47,987 nt of DNA from contig NZ_MKVJ01000013.1 in NCBI RefSeq assembly GCF_001898805.1, positions 105,566-153,552 on the forward strand, given 5' to 3'. The notes beneath the pieces are model-generated. The model ran no database searches. It had not been told where the DNA came from and saw only the letters and a list, made by a program, of their open reading frames with translations. Of the stretch, positions 23,814-33,587 are shown one piece after another. Source of the stretch: Leifsonia sp. 71-9. GTDB taxonomy: Bacteria > Actinomycetota > Actinomycetes > Actinomycetales > Microbacteriaceae. Position numbers and translations under genes: made by a program. Positions within the stretch are counted from its first letter, which is position 1, and each line of letters opens with the position of its first letter.

Positions 23814-26197
23814 GTTCCTCCTCGTTCCCCTCCAGGATACGGGCGACCACCGGCATCGGCCGCCTCGGGCCGCTCGGTCCAGACCCGCGGCCCGTCCGCA
23901 CCCGGCGAGACGAGGACGAGCCCCCGCGTGTCCGTGCGGACGGCCACCGCCCCGACGCGGTCCATCAGATCCAGTGCGCGCCGCGTCGGGTGCCCGTACC
24001 CGTTGTCCGCACCCACCGAGAGCAGACCGACCCGTGGAGCAGAGACGTCGTAGAGGCGCTCGCTCTGGTCCGCCGACCCGTGGTGCGCGACCTTCACCAC
24101 GTCGACCCGTCCGAGTCCACCCGCGGCGAGCAGCTCGTCCTGCGCCCGCTCGCCCAGGTCCCCGAGGAACAGCCCGGTGAGACCGGCGCCCGACGTCCGC
24201 AGCACCACGCTCCCGTCGTTGCCCGTCGGCGCGGCTCCGGGCCCCCCACGGGGCCACAGAACGTCCCAGCGGAGCCGACCGAGCCCGCCCGTCATTCCCG
24301 CCCGCGCCTGCTCGACCGTCACCCCGTGCTCATCGAGCGATGCCATGACGCGTTCGTCGGCCTCCCGGTCCGGCCGCCCGACCAGCGCCCGCTCGACCCG
24401 ATCCAGCACACCCGGGAGACCGCCGACGTGATCCGCGTCGAAGTGAGTGAGCACCAGGAGGTCGACCCGCGCCACGCCGAGGCGGTCGAGGCAGGCGACC
24501 GCCGCTTCCGGCGCTCGTCCCACGTCGATCATCCCGATCGCGTCGCCGTCGCGGAGGAGGATCGCGTCGCCCTGGCCGACATCGCAGGCCGCGATCTGCC
24601 AGTCCCCCGGCGTGGCCACCATCCGTATCACCAGGGCGCCGCCGAGCGCACCGGCGTACGCGACCACGACGCCCCCGAGGGCGAGGGCCGCGGCGACGAA
24701 CACCGGCCTCGGCACACGGCCGCGCGCACTCACGACGCCGACTGCGACGAGGACACCGACGCACAGGATCACCCCGACCGCGCCCTCGGCCCACGGGAGC
24801 GCCGCCCCTGGCAGCGCCGCGGTCGTGTGCGCGATCCGGGCGATCCACGCCGACGGCAGCCAGGCGATCCGGACGAACAGCTCCCCCAGCGCCGGAGCCC
24901 ACGGCAGCGTGAGGCACGCGAGGCAGCCCAGCACGGTCGCCACCGGCGCGGCCGGTTCGGCGAGCAGATTCGCCCCGACCCCGTACACGGGGATGGTGGG
25001 CGTGAGCAGCAGGAGGATGGGCTGGCACGCCAGCTGGGCCGCCGCCGGCACGGCGATCGCCAGGGCGACCCCGCGCGGCAGCCACCGCGAGAACAGGCGC
25101 GCCAGCGGCCCGGCCAGCAGGAGCAGCCCGGCGGTCGCGGCGACCGAGAGCGCGAACCCGTAGTCGCGCGCCATCCACGGATCGTGCACCAGCAGCAGGA
25201 CCACGGCCAGCGCGAGCGCCGGCAGACCGTCCGCCGGCCGTCCCCGGGCGAGCGCGAGCAGCACGACGGCGGCCATCACCGCCGCGCGCAGGATGCTCGC
25301 GCCCGGCCCGACGAGCACGACGAACGCCAACAGCGCTGTGGCGGCGACGACGATCCGGGTGCGGCGACCGGCGCCGACGCGCGCCGCCACGATGAACACC
25401 AGTCCCGTGACAAGGGCGCAGTTCGCCCCCGACACGGCGGTGAGGTGGCTCAGCGAGCTCGCCTTCATCGCGGCGTCGAGCTCCTCCGAGACACCGGATT
25501 CATCGCCGATCGCGAGCCCGGGCAGGAGCGCCCCGCCGTCGCCGGGAGTCTTCCGCGCGGCCTCGGCGAACGCCGACCGGACCGGCGCGGTCCACGCCAC
25601 CCACGCGGGCGGGTCGGCGACGGGAACGGCGCTCTCCGTAGCGGACAGCCGGAAGCTGGTGGACTCCCCCGGCTCGTTCGCGCGGACAGCCCCGGTCGCC
25701 TCCACCACGGCGCCGAACGGCGGCACTCCCGTGGACCCGTCGGCGGCCGCGGCCGCGAACACCGTCAGGGGGACGGCCAGCCCGCGCGCGGTGCCGCCGC
25801 CACCTGGGGCACCACCGGTCACCGCAAGCGCGGTGCCTTCCCAGCTCCAGCGCTCGGCGCCGTCGAAGCCGGAGGCCACCCGACGGCCCGGACTCTCCGC
25901 ACGCACCTGCACCGTCAGCTCCCGCCGGTCCTCGACGGCCGTCTCGAACACTCCGGCCGTGCGGCTCGGCGCCCGCACAGCGGACACACCGCACCCCAAC
26001 GCCACCCCCGCCGCCACGACCCCGATGAGCACCGCCAGCGCACGACGCCGAACCAGCCGGAGCGCGGCGACGACGACCACCACCGCCACGATCCCCGCGC
26101 CCACGGCGACGAGCCCGGCGCTGCCGGGCGATCCGATGGCGACGGCGCAGGCGAGCCAGACGGCTGCGGCCGGAAGGGCGAGACGCAGATCGGGCAT
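23336..26197 (-). CDS. comEC: ComEC/Rec2-family DNA-uptake channel protein with overlapping 3' extension
   Basis: Membrane channel for DNA uptake. The N-terminal region has several spans; a ComEC competence domain follows (around LSHLTAVSGANCALVTGLVF and PGASILRAAVMAA). A C-terminal metallo-beta-lactamase domain has the metal motif THFDADHVGG and later VAHHGSADQS. The ATG at 26197 overlaps the comEA stop by one base. The recognisable domain ends near 23870, but the frame has no stop until 23336, so the last ~158 residues are R/S/P-rich and overlap holA in another frame. I found no stop in any minus-strand frame for 23806-23935. Whether the tail is made is unknown; an indel is the alternative. 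Confidence 0.85.
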   Translation of the reverse strand: MPDLRLALPAAAVWLACAVAIGSPGSAGLVAVGAGIVAVVVVVAALRLVRRRALAVLIGVVAAGVALGCGVSAVRAPSRTAGVFETAVEDRRELTVQVRAESPGRRVASGFDGAERWSWEGTALAVTGGAPGGGGTARGLAVPLTVFAAAAADGSTGVPPFGAVVEATGAVRANEPGESTSFRLSATESAVPVADPPAWVAWTAPVRSAFAEAARKTPGDGGALLPGLAIGDESGVSEELDAAMKASSLSHLTAVSGANCALVTGLVFIVAARVGAGRRTRIVVAATALLAFVVLVGPGASILRAAVMAAVVLLALARGRPADGLPALALAVVLLLVHDPWMARDYGFALSVAATAGLLLLAGPLARLFSRWLPRGVALAIAVPAAAQLACQPILLLLTPTIPVYGVGANLLAEPAAPVATVLGCLACLTLPWAPALGELFVRIAWLPSAWIARIAHTTAALPGAALPWAEGAVGVILCVGVLVAVGVVSARGRVPRPVFVAAALALGGVVVAYAGALGGALVIRMVATPGDWQIAACDVGQGDAILLRDGDAIGMIDVGRAPEAAVACLDRLGVARVDLLVLTHFDADHVGGLPGVLDRVERALVGRPDREADERVMASLDEHGVTVEQARAGMTGGLGRLRWDVLWPRGGPGAAPTGNDGSVVLRTSGAGLTGLFLGDLGERAQDELLAAGGLGRVDVVKVAHHGSADQSERLYDVSAPRVGLLSVGADNGYGHPTRRALDLMDRVGAVAVRTDTRGLVLVSPGADGPRVWTERPEAADAGGRPYPGGERGGTWRPGTPAEAARAAPEPARPARSRRRSRSSPGTRSAPHPWCWCPGRRDSSPTARSATCATRSRRRTRASRSVTSPRRTTRRASSSRSRAPPSSGSRGSSASTRSRSAPTRSSPRCSSTSPRPPTAPSSCCATPGECGARSCSTRSGPARAAASKWSAPS

Positions 26198-26850
26198 CAG
26201 ACGCTCACCCGGTCTTTGAGGCCCTCGAAGACCTTGTCCCCGATGCCCGTGACCTTCAGCAGGTCGGTCGTCGCGCTGAACCGCCCGTTCGCGGCCCGCC
26301 AGTCCAGGATGCGCTGTGCCAGCGCGGGTCCGATGCGCGGCAGCGTCTCGAGTTCGGCCTGTCCTGCCGTGTTGAGGTTCACGAGACCCGCCGTCGCACC
26401 TCCGACGCTCCCGCCGCCACCGACCACGCCGGCGGGCGGAAGCTCCCCTTCCCGGGGCACCACCAGCTGCTCGCCATCGGAGACCAGGCGCGCGAGATTC
26501 ACCCCGGCAGGATCGCCGTCAGGCGTGAGCCCTCCCGCGGCAGCGATCGCGTCGACCACCCGGGCGCCCGCCGCGAGGGTGACCAGTCCAGGGCTGACCA
26601 CGGCTCCTGACACGTGCACGAAGAGTTCGCCGGCCCCGTCGACCTCCTCCGCTCCCGATCCCGCTCCCGTTGCCGAGGGCGAGGCGTGCGCCGGGGGGAC
26701 CTCCACCTCGCTCCCCTGCTGCGCGAACACCGACACCAGGATCGCCACCGCGAACGCACCGAGCAGCAGCACGATCGCCGCGCCCGCCCCCAGCCGCAAC
26801 CGTCGGCGCGCGACCGGATCCGCGTCGGAGGCATCGGCTCGGTGTCGCAT
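26197..26850 (-). CDS. comEA: ComEA-type helix-hairpin-helix DNA-binding protein
   Basis: Membrane-anchored competence DNA receptor of 217 residues. One N-terminal transmembrane segment (about 18-43), a linker, an SLBB domain (about 75-132, FVHVSGAVVSPGLVTLAAGARVVDAI) and a C-terminal double helix-hairpin-helix (VNLNTAGQAELETLPRIGPALAQRILDWR). It overlaps the comEC start by one base, so they are coupled. The ATG at 26850 lies six bases after TAGCGT, a leaderless arrangement. ComEA-ComEC alone does not prove natural competence here; ComEC/ComEA are widespread in actinobacteria. Confidence 0.94.
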   Translation of the reverse strand: MRHRADASDADPVARRRLRLGAGAAIVLLLGAFAVAILVSVFAQQGSEVEVPPAHASPSATGAGSGAEEVDGAGELFVHVSGAVVSPGLVTLAAGARVVDAIAAAGGLTPDGDPAGVNLARLVSDGEQLVVPREGELPPAGVVGGGGSVGGATAGLVNLNTAGQAELETLPRIGPALAQRILDWRAANGRFSATTDLLKVTGIGDKVFEGLKDRVSV

Positions 26851-26856
26851 GGCTCC

Positions 26857-26862
26857 ACGCTA
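26857..26862 (-). promoter_or_regulatory. -10 hexamer TAGCGT, leaderless start of comEA
   Basis: Minus-strand TAGCGT-GGAGCC-ATG, the same layout as the ABC ATPase at 2111. Together with the hairpin at 26918 it makes comEA-comEC-holA a separate transcript from leuS. Confidence 0.5.
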
Positions 26863-26917
26863 CGAAGCGCGAACGGCGACCCGTCGCCCGGTCCCGAACC
26901 GGTCAGAAACGCGGATC

Positions 26918-26942
26918 GGCGGCCCTCCTGTGGAGGGCCGCC
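26918..26942 (-). terminator. Probable terminator of leuS
   Basis: Perfect 11-base inverted repeat GGCGGCCCTCC-TGT-GGAGGGCCGCC, 33 bases beyond the leuS stop and before the comEA promoter. The stem is very strong but is not followed directly by a T-run; GTTTCT comes about seven bases later on the minus strand. High-GC actinobacterial terminators often lack a T-run. Confidence 0.65.
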
Positions 26943-26974
26943 GACCCGTTCAGCTCAGAGCAGGGCAGCTCAGC

Positions 26975-29563
26975 TCAGCCTTTCGGCCGCGTGGCGATGT
27001 TCACCAGCCGCGGCGCACGCACGATCACGTTGACGATCTCCCGGCCACCGACCGAACGCACCACGGCCTCCGACGCCCGCGCGAGAGCCTCCAGCTCGTC
27101 ACCCGAGATCTTCGGCGAGACCTCGACGCGGTCGCGGACCTTGCCGTCCACCTGCACGACGGCCGTGACCGACTCCTCGATCAGGAGGGTCGGGTCGGCT
27201 TTGCGCCACTGGGCCAGCGCCACGGAGGCCTCGTAGCCGAGGATCTCCCACATGTCCTCCGCGGTGTACGGCGCGAAGAGGTTGAGGGCCATCGCCGTGA
27301 CCTCCGCCGCCTCGCGCACGGCCGCGTCGGCCGGGCCGACGCCGGTGTCGATCGCCTTGCGGGTGGCGTTCACCAGCTCCATCAGGCGGGCGACGACGAC
27401 GTTGAACTTGAACGCCTCGATCAGTCCGGGGGCGTCGGCGAGGAAGCGGTGCGTCACGCGGCGCAGCGCCGGGTCGCCGTTCTTCCAGACGACGTCGGGC
27501 GCGCTCGTGACGTCGTGCGCCACGCGCCAGGCACGCGCGAGGAACTTGGCGCTGCCCGACGGCGACACGTCCGCCCAGTCGATGTCGTCCTCCGGCGGGC
27601 CGGCGAACGCCATGGTCAGTCGCACCGCGTCGACACCGTGCTCGTCGAGCTGCTCGGACAGCTTCACGATGTTGCCGCGCGACTTCGACATCGCGGAGCC
27701 CTCCATCAGCACCATGCCCTGGTTCAGCAGTGCCGTGAACGGCTCCGTGAAGCTGATCGAGCCCATGTCGAACAGCACCTTGGTGATGAACCGCGAGTAC
27801 AGCAGGTGCAGAATGGCGTGCGTCACGCCGCCGACGTACTGGTCGACGGGCGCCCACTTCTCGGCCTCGCGCGGGTCGAACGCCTGGGTGTCGTCCTTCG
27901 GGGACAGGAAGCGCAGGAAGTACCAGGAGCTGTCGACGAAGGTGTCCATCGTGTCGGCGTCGCGCTTGGCGGGGCCGCCGCACGTCGGGCACGACACGTT
28001 GACCCAGTCCTCGGCCGCACCCAGCGGGCTGGTGCCCTTGGGCTTCAGGTCGAGACCCTCCGCCGGCGGCAGGAGCACGGGCAGCTCCGACTCCGGGACG
28101 GGCACCTCGCCGCACTTCTCGCAGTGGATGATCGGGATGGGGGTGCCCCAGTAGCGCTGACGCGAGATCAGCCAGTCGCGCAGGCGGAAATTCTTGGCCG
28201 TCTCGCCCAGGCCGGAGCCCTGCAGCGCCTCCGTCACGCGACGGATCGCGTTCGACTTGCTCAGCCCGTCGAACGGACCGGAGTTGATCAGGCGTCCTTC
28301 ACCGGTCAGCGCCACGCCGGTCTCCGACGGGTTCTCCAGCGGGGCGTCCTCCGGCATCGTCGGCTCGCCCGTCTCCGGGTCGACCGGGATGACGGGGATG
28401 ACGCCGGTGACGGGCTGGTTGGTGTCGACCACCACGCGCACGGGGAGGTCGAAGGCGCGGGCGAAGTCCAGGTCGCGCTGGTCGTGCGCGGGCACGGCCA
28501 TGATCGCGCCGTGACCGTAGTCGCTCAGCACGTAGTCGGCCGCCCAGATCGGGATGCGCTCGCCGGTCAGCGGGTTGATCGCGTGCCGCTCCAGGAAGAC
28601 GCCGGTCTTCTCGCGCTCGGTGCTCAGGCGGTCCATCTCGGTGGTGCCGCGCACCGCCGCCAGGTACTCGTCGAACCGCTCACGGACCTCCGGGCGCGCA
28701 CCCTCCACCAGCTCGGCGGCCAGGTCGGAGTCCGGTGCGACGACCATGAAGGTCACGCCGTAGAGGGTGTCCGGCCGGGTGGTGTACACCGTCACGGCCT
28801 CGTCGCGGCCCTCGATCGCGAACTGCACGTCGGCACCGGTGGAGCGGCCGATCCAGTTGCGCTGCATGCTGAGGACCTTGGACGGCCAGGCGCCCTCCAG
28901 CTGCTTCAGGTCGTCCAGCAGGCGGTCCGCGTAGTCGGTGATGCGGAAGTACCACTGGGTCAGCTTCTTCTTGGTGACCAGGTTGTCGCAGCGCTCGCAG
29001 CGGCCGTTGACGACCTGCTCGTTCGCCAGCACCGTCTGGTCGAAGGGGCACCAGTTGACCTGGCTGGCCTTGCGGTAGGCCAGGCCCTTCTCGTACAGCT
29101 TCAGGAACAGCCACTGGTTCCAGCGGTAGTAGTCCGGGTCGCAGGTCTGGATGACGCGGTCCCAGTCGAAGCTGGGCGCGTAGCGGCGCATGCTGGCCTT
29201 CTGCTGCGCGATGTTGTCGTAGGTCCAGTCGCGCGGGTCGAGGTTGCGCTTGATGGCGGCGCCCTCTGCGGGCAGGCCGAAGGCGTCCCAGCCGATCGGG
29301 TGCAGCACGTTGAAGCCCTGCTGACGCCAGTAGCGGGCGATCACGTCACCCAGCGCGTACGCCTCGGCGTGGCCCATGTGGAGGTCTCCGGAGGGGTACG
29401 GGAACATGTCGAGCACGTACTTGCGCGGACGCTTGTCGTCCGGGTCGGCCGTGGCGAACGGCTTGAGCTCGTCCCAGATCGGGAGCCACTTGCTCTGGAT
29501 CGCGGCGAAGTCGTACTGCGCGCCCTCGACGGGCGTGCTCCCTGAATCGTGCTCGTGTGCCAC
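26975..29563 (-). CDS. leuS: Leucyl-tRNA synthetase
   Basis: Class-I aminoacyl-tRNA synthetase of 862 residues that charges tRNA-Leu. HIGH motif HMGH at 62-65 in [21 protein letters not shown] equivalent AMSKS at 624-628 ([11 protein letters not shown]). The editing domain (CP1) has the threonine-rich [11 protein letters not shown], and the zinc region has [11 protein letters not shown] and [25 protein letters not shown]. The C-terminal anticodon domain ends [20 protein letters not shown] at 29563 has AGGAG four to five bases upstream. I looked for a T-box in the 163-base upstream gap and did not see one. Confidence 0.98.
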   Translation of the reverse strand: MAHEHDSGSTPVEGAQYDFAAIQSKWLPIWDELKPFATADPDDKRPRKYVLDMFPYPSGDLHMGHAEAYALGDVIARYWRQQGFNVLHPIGWDAFGLPAEGAAIKRNLDPRDWTYDNIAQQKASMRRYAPSFDWDRVIQTCDPDYYRWNQWLFLKLYEKGLAYRKASQVNWCPFDQTVLANEQVVNGRCERCDNLVTKKKLTQWYFRITDYADRLLDDLKQLEGAWPSKVLSMQRNWIGRSTGADVQFAIEGRDEAVTVYTTRPDTLYGVTFMVVAPDSDLAAELVEGARPEVRERFDEYLAAVRGTTEMDRLSTEREKTGVFLERHAINPLTGERIPIWAADYVLSDYGHGAIMAVPAHDQRDLDFARAFDLPVRVVVDTNQPVTGVIPVIPVDPETGEPTMPEDAPLENPSETGVALTGEGRLINSGPFDGLSKSNAIRRVTEALQGSGLGETAKNFRLRDWLISRQRYWGTPIPIIHCEKCGEVPVPESELPVLLPPAEGLDLKPKGTSPLGAAEDWVNVSCPTCGGPAKRDADTMDTFVDSSWYFLRFLSPKDDTQAFDPREAEKWAPVDQYVGGVTHAILHLLYSRFITKVLFDMGSISFTEPFTALLNQGMVLMEGSAMSKSRGNIVKLSEQLDEHGVDAVRLTMAFAGPPEDDIDWADVSPSGSAKFLARAWRVAHDVTSAPDVVWKNGDPALRRVTHRFLADAPGLIEAFKFNVVVARLMELVNATRKAIDTGVGPADAAVREAAEVTAMALNLFAPYTAEDMWEILGYEASVALAQWRKADPTLLIEESVTAVVQVDGKVRDRVEVSPKISGDELEALARASEAVVRSVGGREIVNVIVRAPRLVNIATRPKG

Positions 29564-29660
29564 GGGACTCCTGTTTTTCTCGCTAGCGCTGTGTCGATAC
29601 CGCCGGCTCGACCGCACCGCGACGGCGGACCGTCGGGCGGGGTGGCTGGCGAAGCAGACT

Positions 29661-29676
29661 CCGGGCACAAGCCCGG
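29661..29676. other. Inverted repeat between pabB and leuS
   Basis: CCGGGC-ACAA-GCCCGG forms a six-pair stem with a four-base loop, flanked by ACT/ACT-type partial extensions. It lies 51 bases beyond the pabB stop and about 98 bases upstream of the leuS start. It may end pabB transcription or be part of the leuS leader. Confidence 0.4.
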
Positions 29677-29726
29677 GACTCCAGACTACTAAACGTCGGA
29701 GGCGTCCAGTCCGTTCCCAGCCGACG

Positions 29727-31115
29727 TCAAGCGCCGGGGACGCGCAGTCCGGCGGAGCGGAGCAGCGGAGCCGCCTTGACCCGCACCTCCTCCAACTCCT
29801 CGAGCGGGACCGAGAGCGCGGTGATCCCGCCGCCCGCGCCGATCTGCACCCCGCCGTCGCGGAAGCGGAGGCTCCGGATGACCATGGCGAGATCGGCGGA
29901 CCCGTCCAGCCCGATGAACCCGAAGCAGCCCGCGTACACACCGCGTGGGCCGTCCTCCAGCCGGGACAGGATGCGCATGGCGCTGAGCTTCGGAGCGCCC
30001 GTCATCGAGCCGGCCGGGAAGCACGCCGCGATCGCGTCCACCGCGCCGAGCCCGTCGCGCAGCCGCCCCTCCACCGTGCTCACCAGCTGATGCACCTGCG
30101 CGTAGCTCTCGACCGCGAGCAGGTGCCGGACCTCCACCGAGCCGACCGCGCAGACGCGCGCGAGGTCGTTGCGCATCAGGTCGACGATCATGACGTTCTC
30201 GGCCCGCTCCTTGTCGCTCGCCTCCAGCTCGGCGCGGAGCGCGAGGTCGGCGGAGACGGTGGCGCCGCGCGGCCGGGTCCCCTTGATCGGCTTCGTGCGC
30301 ACGCGCCCCGCGGCCGAGACGTGCAGGAACTGCTCGGGCGACGAGCTGACGAGCGCCTCCCCCGCGATCCGGAGGAATCCCCCGTGGTGCGCCGGGCTCG
30401 TCGCGCGCAGCCGGAGCTGCACCGCGAGCGGGTCCGCGTCGGTGCGCGCCGTCGCGAGGTTCGTGAGGCACAGCTGATAGGCGTCGCCGTCCCGGATGGC
30501 GTCGAGGCAGTCGCGGATCAGGCCGAGGTACGCGTCGTCGCCGTGACGCCAGACGGCTGCCGCCTCGGGCACGGGATGGGCGCGATCGTACGCCGCCGCT
30601 GCGCCCGCGCAGTCCGCGAGGGCCGCGCGCGCCTCCTCCGCCCACTCGCGGTCGTCACCTTCCGGCGCAGTGATGATCTCCACCCGGCGGGAGGCGTGAT
30701 CGAAGACGACGGCGCGGTCGACGAGCAGCAGCGCGGAATCGGCCCCGTCGCCCGCGCGGTACGGGACCCCCAGCGGGCGCGCGCCGGTCTCGTAGCCGAG
30801 CCAGCCGACCCAGCCGAACGGCGCGTCCGGGATGCTCGGCGCCTCCCAGCCGGAGAGCTCGGCGCGGAGGGCGTCGAGGGCCTCTCCCGCGCGTTCGACG
30901 CCGTCGACCGTGACCGTGCCGCGGGACGCCGACGCGGTGAGCACCCGCCGGCCGGTGGCGATGACGCTCCGCCCGTCGACGGCATCGGGGCCGCTGTCGA
31001 GCCACACCGCGTCGGCCGCGCGCGACGTCGCCGACGGGTCGCCGAAGAGCGCGACGAAGGCATCCGCCGGATCGACCCAGTCGTCGAGCGGCAGCGCGCG
31101 GAGCGGGAGAACCAC
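29727..31115 (-). CDS. pabB: Aminodeoxychorismate synthase component I
   Basis: Chorismate-binding enzyme of 462 residues that makes 4-amino-4-deoxychorismate for folate. The key motif is PIKGT (276-280), whose Lys278 distinguishes PabB from anthranilate synthase TrpE (PIAGT). Other conserved blocks are [26 protein letters not shown] and [17 protein letters not shown]. No glutaminase partner (PabA) is in the window, so it must be encoded elsewhere or ammonia used. The GTG at 31115 is six bases after TAGGCT. The gene diverges from a probable lyase gene with only 17 bases between start codons. Confidence 0.93.
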   Translation of the reverse strand: MVLPLRALPLDDWVDPADAFVALFGDPSATSRAADAVWLDSGPDAVDGRSVIATGRRVLTASASRGTVTVDGVERAGEALDALRAELSGWEAPSIPDAPFGWVGWLGYETGARPLGVPYRAGDGADSALLLVDRAVVFDHASRRVEIITAPEGDDREWAEEARAALADCAGAAAAYDRAHPVPEAAAVWRHGDDAYLGLIRDCLDAIRDGDAYQLCLTNLATARTDADPLAVQLRLRATSPAHHGGFLRIAGEALVSSSPEQFLHVSAAGRVRTKPIKGTRPRGATVSADLALRAELEASDKERAENVMIVDLMRNDLARVCAVGSVEVRHLLAVESYAQVHQLVSTVEGRLRDGLGAVDAIAACFPAGSMTGAPKLSAMRILSRLEDGPRGVYAGCFGFIGLDGSADLAMVIRSLRFRDGGVQIGAGGGITALSVPLEELEEVRVKAAPLLRSAGLRVPGA

Positions 31116-31120
31116 TGGGC

Positions 31121-31127
31121 TAGCCTA
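31121..31127. promoter_or_regulatory. Overlapping divergent -10 elements of pabB and the class-IV aminotransferase gene
   Basis: Plus strand: TAGCCT (31121-31126), AGGCGA, ATG at 31133. Minus strand: TAGGCT (31127-31122), AGCCCA, GTG at 31115. Each hexamer is six bases from its start codon and they share five bases, so polymerase could occupy only one direction at a time. Both transcripts would be leaderless. Confidence 0.5.
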
Positions 31128-31132
31128 GGCGA

Positions 31133-31927
31133 ATGGACGCGAGCAGCACCCTCTTCGACTGGGCGGGCGGCGAGCTCGTCGCCCGCGACTCCTGCGAGGT
31201 GGCCGAGACCGAGCTCCTCGTCGCGGACTCCTTCCTCGTCACCGACGGGACCGCGCTCGCGCTCGCGCTGCACTCCGCGCGGTTCCAGGAGTCGGCGCGG
31301 CTGCAGGGGCATCCCGACCGCTCCGAGATCCAGGCGTTCTGGGAGGCCGGGGTCGCCGCGCTGCCCCGTGAGGGCGCGTGGTTCCCGCGGTTCGAGCTCG
31401 TGCGCACCCGCGACGCCCTGCGTCTGCGGTTCCGGCTGCGGACCGCCCCGCCGCTCGGCGAATCCCTCGTCGTGGCGACCGCCGCCTCCGACCCGCGCAC
31501 CGCTCCCGACCTCAAGGGGCCGGACATCGACCGGCTCTCGGTCCTGCGCCAACGCGCGCAGAGCCGTGGTGCGCAGGAGGCCGTCATCCTCGACGAGGGT
31601 TACGTGTCCGATGGTTCGACGACGGCGCTCCTCTGGTGGCGCGGCGACACTCTGTTCGCGCCTCCGCTCTCCCTCGCCCGGGTCGACAGCGTCGCCGCCC
31701 GGACCGTCCGCGGGATCGCGGCGGCCCTCCGGGTTCCGGTGGACGAGGAGGAGGTGCGGCCGGCGCAGCTCGACGGTGCGACGCTGTGGGCGGTGAACGC
31801 GCTGCACGGCATCCGCCCGGTGACGGCGTGGGTGGACGGCCCCGCGCTCGCGCAGGATCCGGCCCGCACCGACGCGTGGCGCTCCCGCTTCGCCGCGCTG
31901 GCTAGGCCGCTGCCGCCGCGTCCGTGA
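31133..31927 (+). CDS. Class-IV PLP aminotransferase, probable aminodeoxychorismate lyase
   Basis: 264-residue PLP enzyme of the BCAT/PabC fold. Schiff-base Lys128 lies in DLKGPDIDRLSVLRQRA. The phosphate and active-site region follows in EAVILDEGYVSDGSTTALLWW and the ending NALHGIRPVTAWVDG. The divergent pabB suggests 4-amino-4-deoxychorismate lyase (PabC), which would complete p-aminobenzoate synthesis; a D-amino-acid or branched-chain role cannot be excluded from sequence alone. The 3' end overlaps cydC by 26 bases tail to tail. ATG at 31133 is preceded by a leaderless-type -10. Confidence 0.85.
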   Translation: MDASSTLFDWAGGELVARDSCEVAETELLVADSFLVTDGTALALALHSARFQESARLQGHPDRSEIQAFWEAGVAALPREGAWFPRFELVRTRDALRLRFRLRTAPPLGESLVVATAASDPRTAPDLKGPDIDRLSVLRQRAQSRGAQEAVILDEGYVSDGSTTALLWWRGDTLFAPPLSLARVDSVAARTVRGIAAALRVPVDEEEVRPAQLDGATLWAVNALHGIRPVTAWVDGPALAQDPARTDAWRSRFAALARPLPPRP

Positions 31928-33587
31928 TCCGGCCGTCCTCCAGGGCGATGCTCCGGGTGATGAGCTCGCGCGGGACGTCGGTGTGCGAGATGAGCAGCAC
32001 CGTGCGCCCGTCCTCCTCCGCGGTGCGGAGGATGTCGCGCACCACCCGGTCGGCGGCCGTCACGTCGACGTTCGCCGTGGGCTCGTCGACGACGAGCACG
32101 GGGAAGTCGGCCAGCAGGGCGCGCGCCAGCGCGATCCGCTGCGCCTGACCGCCCGACACCAGGGCTCCGTGCTCGCCCACGCTCGTCGCGAGGCCGTCGC
32201 GCTCGCGCGCCCAGTCCGCCAGGCCGACGCGCTCCAGCACCGCCAGCAGCTCCTCGTCCGTGGCGGTCTCGTGCGCGAACAGCAGGTTCTGCCGCAGGTC
32301 GGCGTCGAAGAGGTAGGGCTGCTGCTCGCACAGCCCGACCACCCGGCGCACATCGTCCTGTCGCGCGTCCCGCGTCTCGACACCGCCGACGGAGTAGCTG
32401 CCGTCGTGCTCCAGGAAGCGCACCAGCACATGGGCCAGCGCCGTCTTGCCCGCCCCGGTCGGGCCGGTCAGCAGCACCCGCTCCCCCGGCAGGAGTTCGA
32501 GATCGATGTCGTGCAGCACCGGACGGTCGACGCCCGGCCAGTGCGCGGACACGCGGGCCAGCCGGAGCACCGGCACGCCGTCGACTGCGAGCGGCTCGGC
32601 GCCCTCGGCATCGACGGGGATGCCACCCGGCACGGAGGCGGGCGCGGCCTCGGCGATGCGACGGGCGCTCGCCTGCACCTGCCGCCATGCGCCCAGCGCG
32701 AGCGGAACCATGCCGAAGACCTCGAACACCGCGAGCGGGAGCAGCGCGACGACCGCGAGGACGGGACCGTCGATCCGTCCGGCCCCGAGCGCCGGGATGC
32801 CGGACACGAGGCCGAGGACGGTCGCGCCGCCCGCGAGCAGCGAGACAGCACCGGCGGTGAGGCCGAGACCGGCCGCGCGGGCGCGGACCGCGCCGGTCAG
32901 GCGGTCGCTCGCCGCGGACACCCGCGCCTGCGCGGCGGGAAGCGCCCCGTAGGCGGTGAGCACGTCGACGTTACGGACCAGGTCGAGGATCGCGTCGGAG
33001 AGCTCGGCGCGGAGCGGTGCGATCCGGCGCTCGGCGGCTCCCGCGGCCCACGAGTTGACGAACGATCCGGCGACGACGGCCAGGACGAGCATCGCCAGGA
33101 GGGCGACCCCCGCCTCGGGGAGGAGCAGGACGGCGACGACCACGCTCGCCAGCGCGATCAGCCCGGAGGTCACCAGCGGCTGGACCACTCGCAGCGAGTA
33201 GTTCTGCAGCTCGTCGACGTCGTCGGCGATCCGCGAGAGCAGGTCGCCGCCGCGCGCGCCGCGCAGGCCGTCCGGTGCGAGGGGCACGAGGCGCGCGAAG
33301 AGCGAGGAGCGGATGGCCGGCAGCTGCCGGAACGCCGCGTCGTGGCCGGCCAGGCGCTCCAGGTAGCGGAAGAAGGCGCGGCCGAGGGCGAACGCACGCA
33401 CGCCGACCACGGCCATCGACAGGAACAGGACGGGCGGCTGCTCGGCGGCATAGGTGATCAGCCAGGCGCTGACGCCGAGCAGCGCCACGGCGCAGGCGGC
33501 ACTCAGCGCGCCCAGGGCCACCGCGGCCCACAGCCGGCGGGCCGGCGGGAGGGAGAGCCGCAGGATACGGCGGACGTCAGCGGACAC
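31902..33587 (-). CDS. cydC: Thiol reductant ABC exporter subunit CydC
   Basis: Fused membrane-ATPase half-transporter of 561 residues. With CydD it exports glutathione/cysteine-type thiols or controls heme loading needed for cytochrome bd assembly. Six hydrophobic segments lie within residues 20-300. Walker A GPTGAGKT is at 375-382, the signature VSGGQAQR, and Walker B LVVDEPTANVD; the closing loop has LLISHTDV. The signature begins with Val rather than Leu. GTG at 33587 overlaps the cydD stop by 11 bases. Last gene of cydABDC. Confidence 0.94.
   Translation of the reverse strand: MSADVRRILRLSLPPARRLWAAVALGALSAACAVALLGVSAWLITYAAEQPPVLFLSMAVVGVRAFALGRAFFRYLERLAGHDAAFRQLPAIRSSLFARLVPLAPDGLRGARGGDLLSRIADDVDELQNYSLRVVQPLVTSGLIALASVVVAVLLLPEAGVALLAMLVLAVVAGSFVNSWAAGAAERRIAPLRAELSDAILDLVRNVDVLTAYGALPAAQARVSAASDRLTGAVRARAAGLGLTAGAVSLLAGGATVLGLVSGIPALGAGRIDGPVLAVVALLPLAVFEVFGMVPLALGAWRQVQASARRIAEAAPASVPGGIPVDAEGAEPLAVDGVPVLRLARVSAHWPGVDRPVLHDIDLELLPGERVLLTGPTGAGKTALAHVLVRFLEHDGSYSVGGVETRDARQDDVRRVVGLCEQQPYLFDADLRQNLLFAHETATDEELLAVLERVGLADWARERDGLATSVGEHGALVSGGQAQRIALARALLADFPVLVVDEPTANVDVTAADRVVRDILRTAEEDGRTVLLISHTDVPRELITRSIALEDGRITDAAAAA

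Noticed and set aside
26949-26979. Short AGCTC-type tandem repeats at the end of leuS
   Set aside because: Only a few imperfect copies next to the leuS stop; no evidence of function or mobility.
23702-29545. A single plus-strand open frame of nearly 2000 codons opposite comEC, comEA and leuS
   Set aside because: Its translation is rich in R, A, G, H and D with no recognisable domain, and it is exactly antisense to well-supported genes. Long antisense frames are expected in DNA this rich in GC.
29564-29726. Possible T-box riboswitch upstream of leuS
   Set aside because: I looked for a specifier loop and the conserved antiterminator bulge (TGGNACCGCG-like) on the minus strand and found neither. 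Only a short inverted repeat is present.
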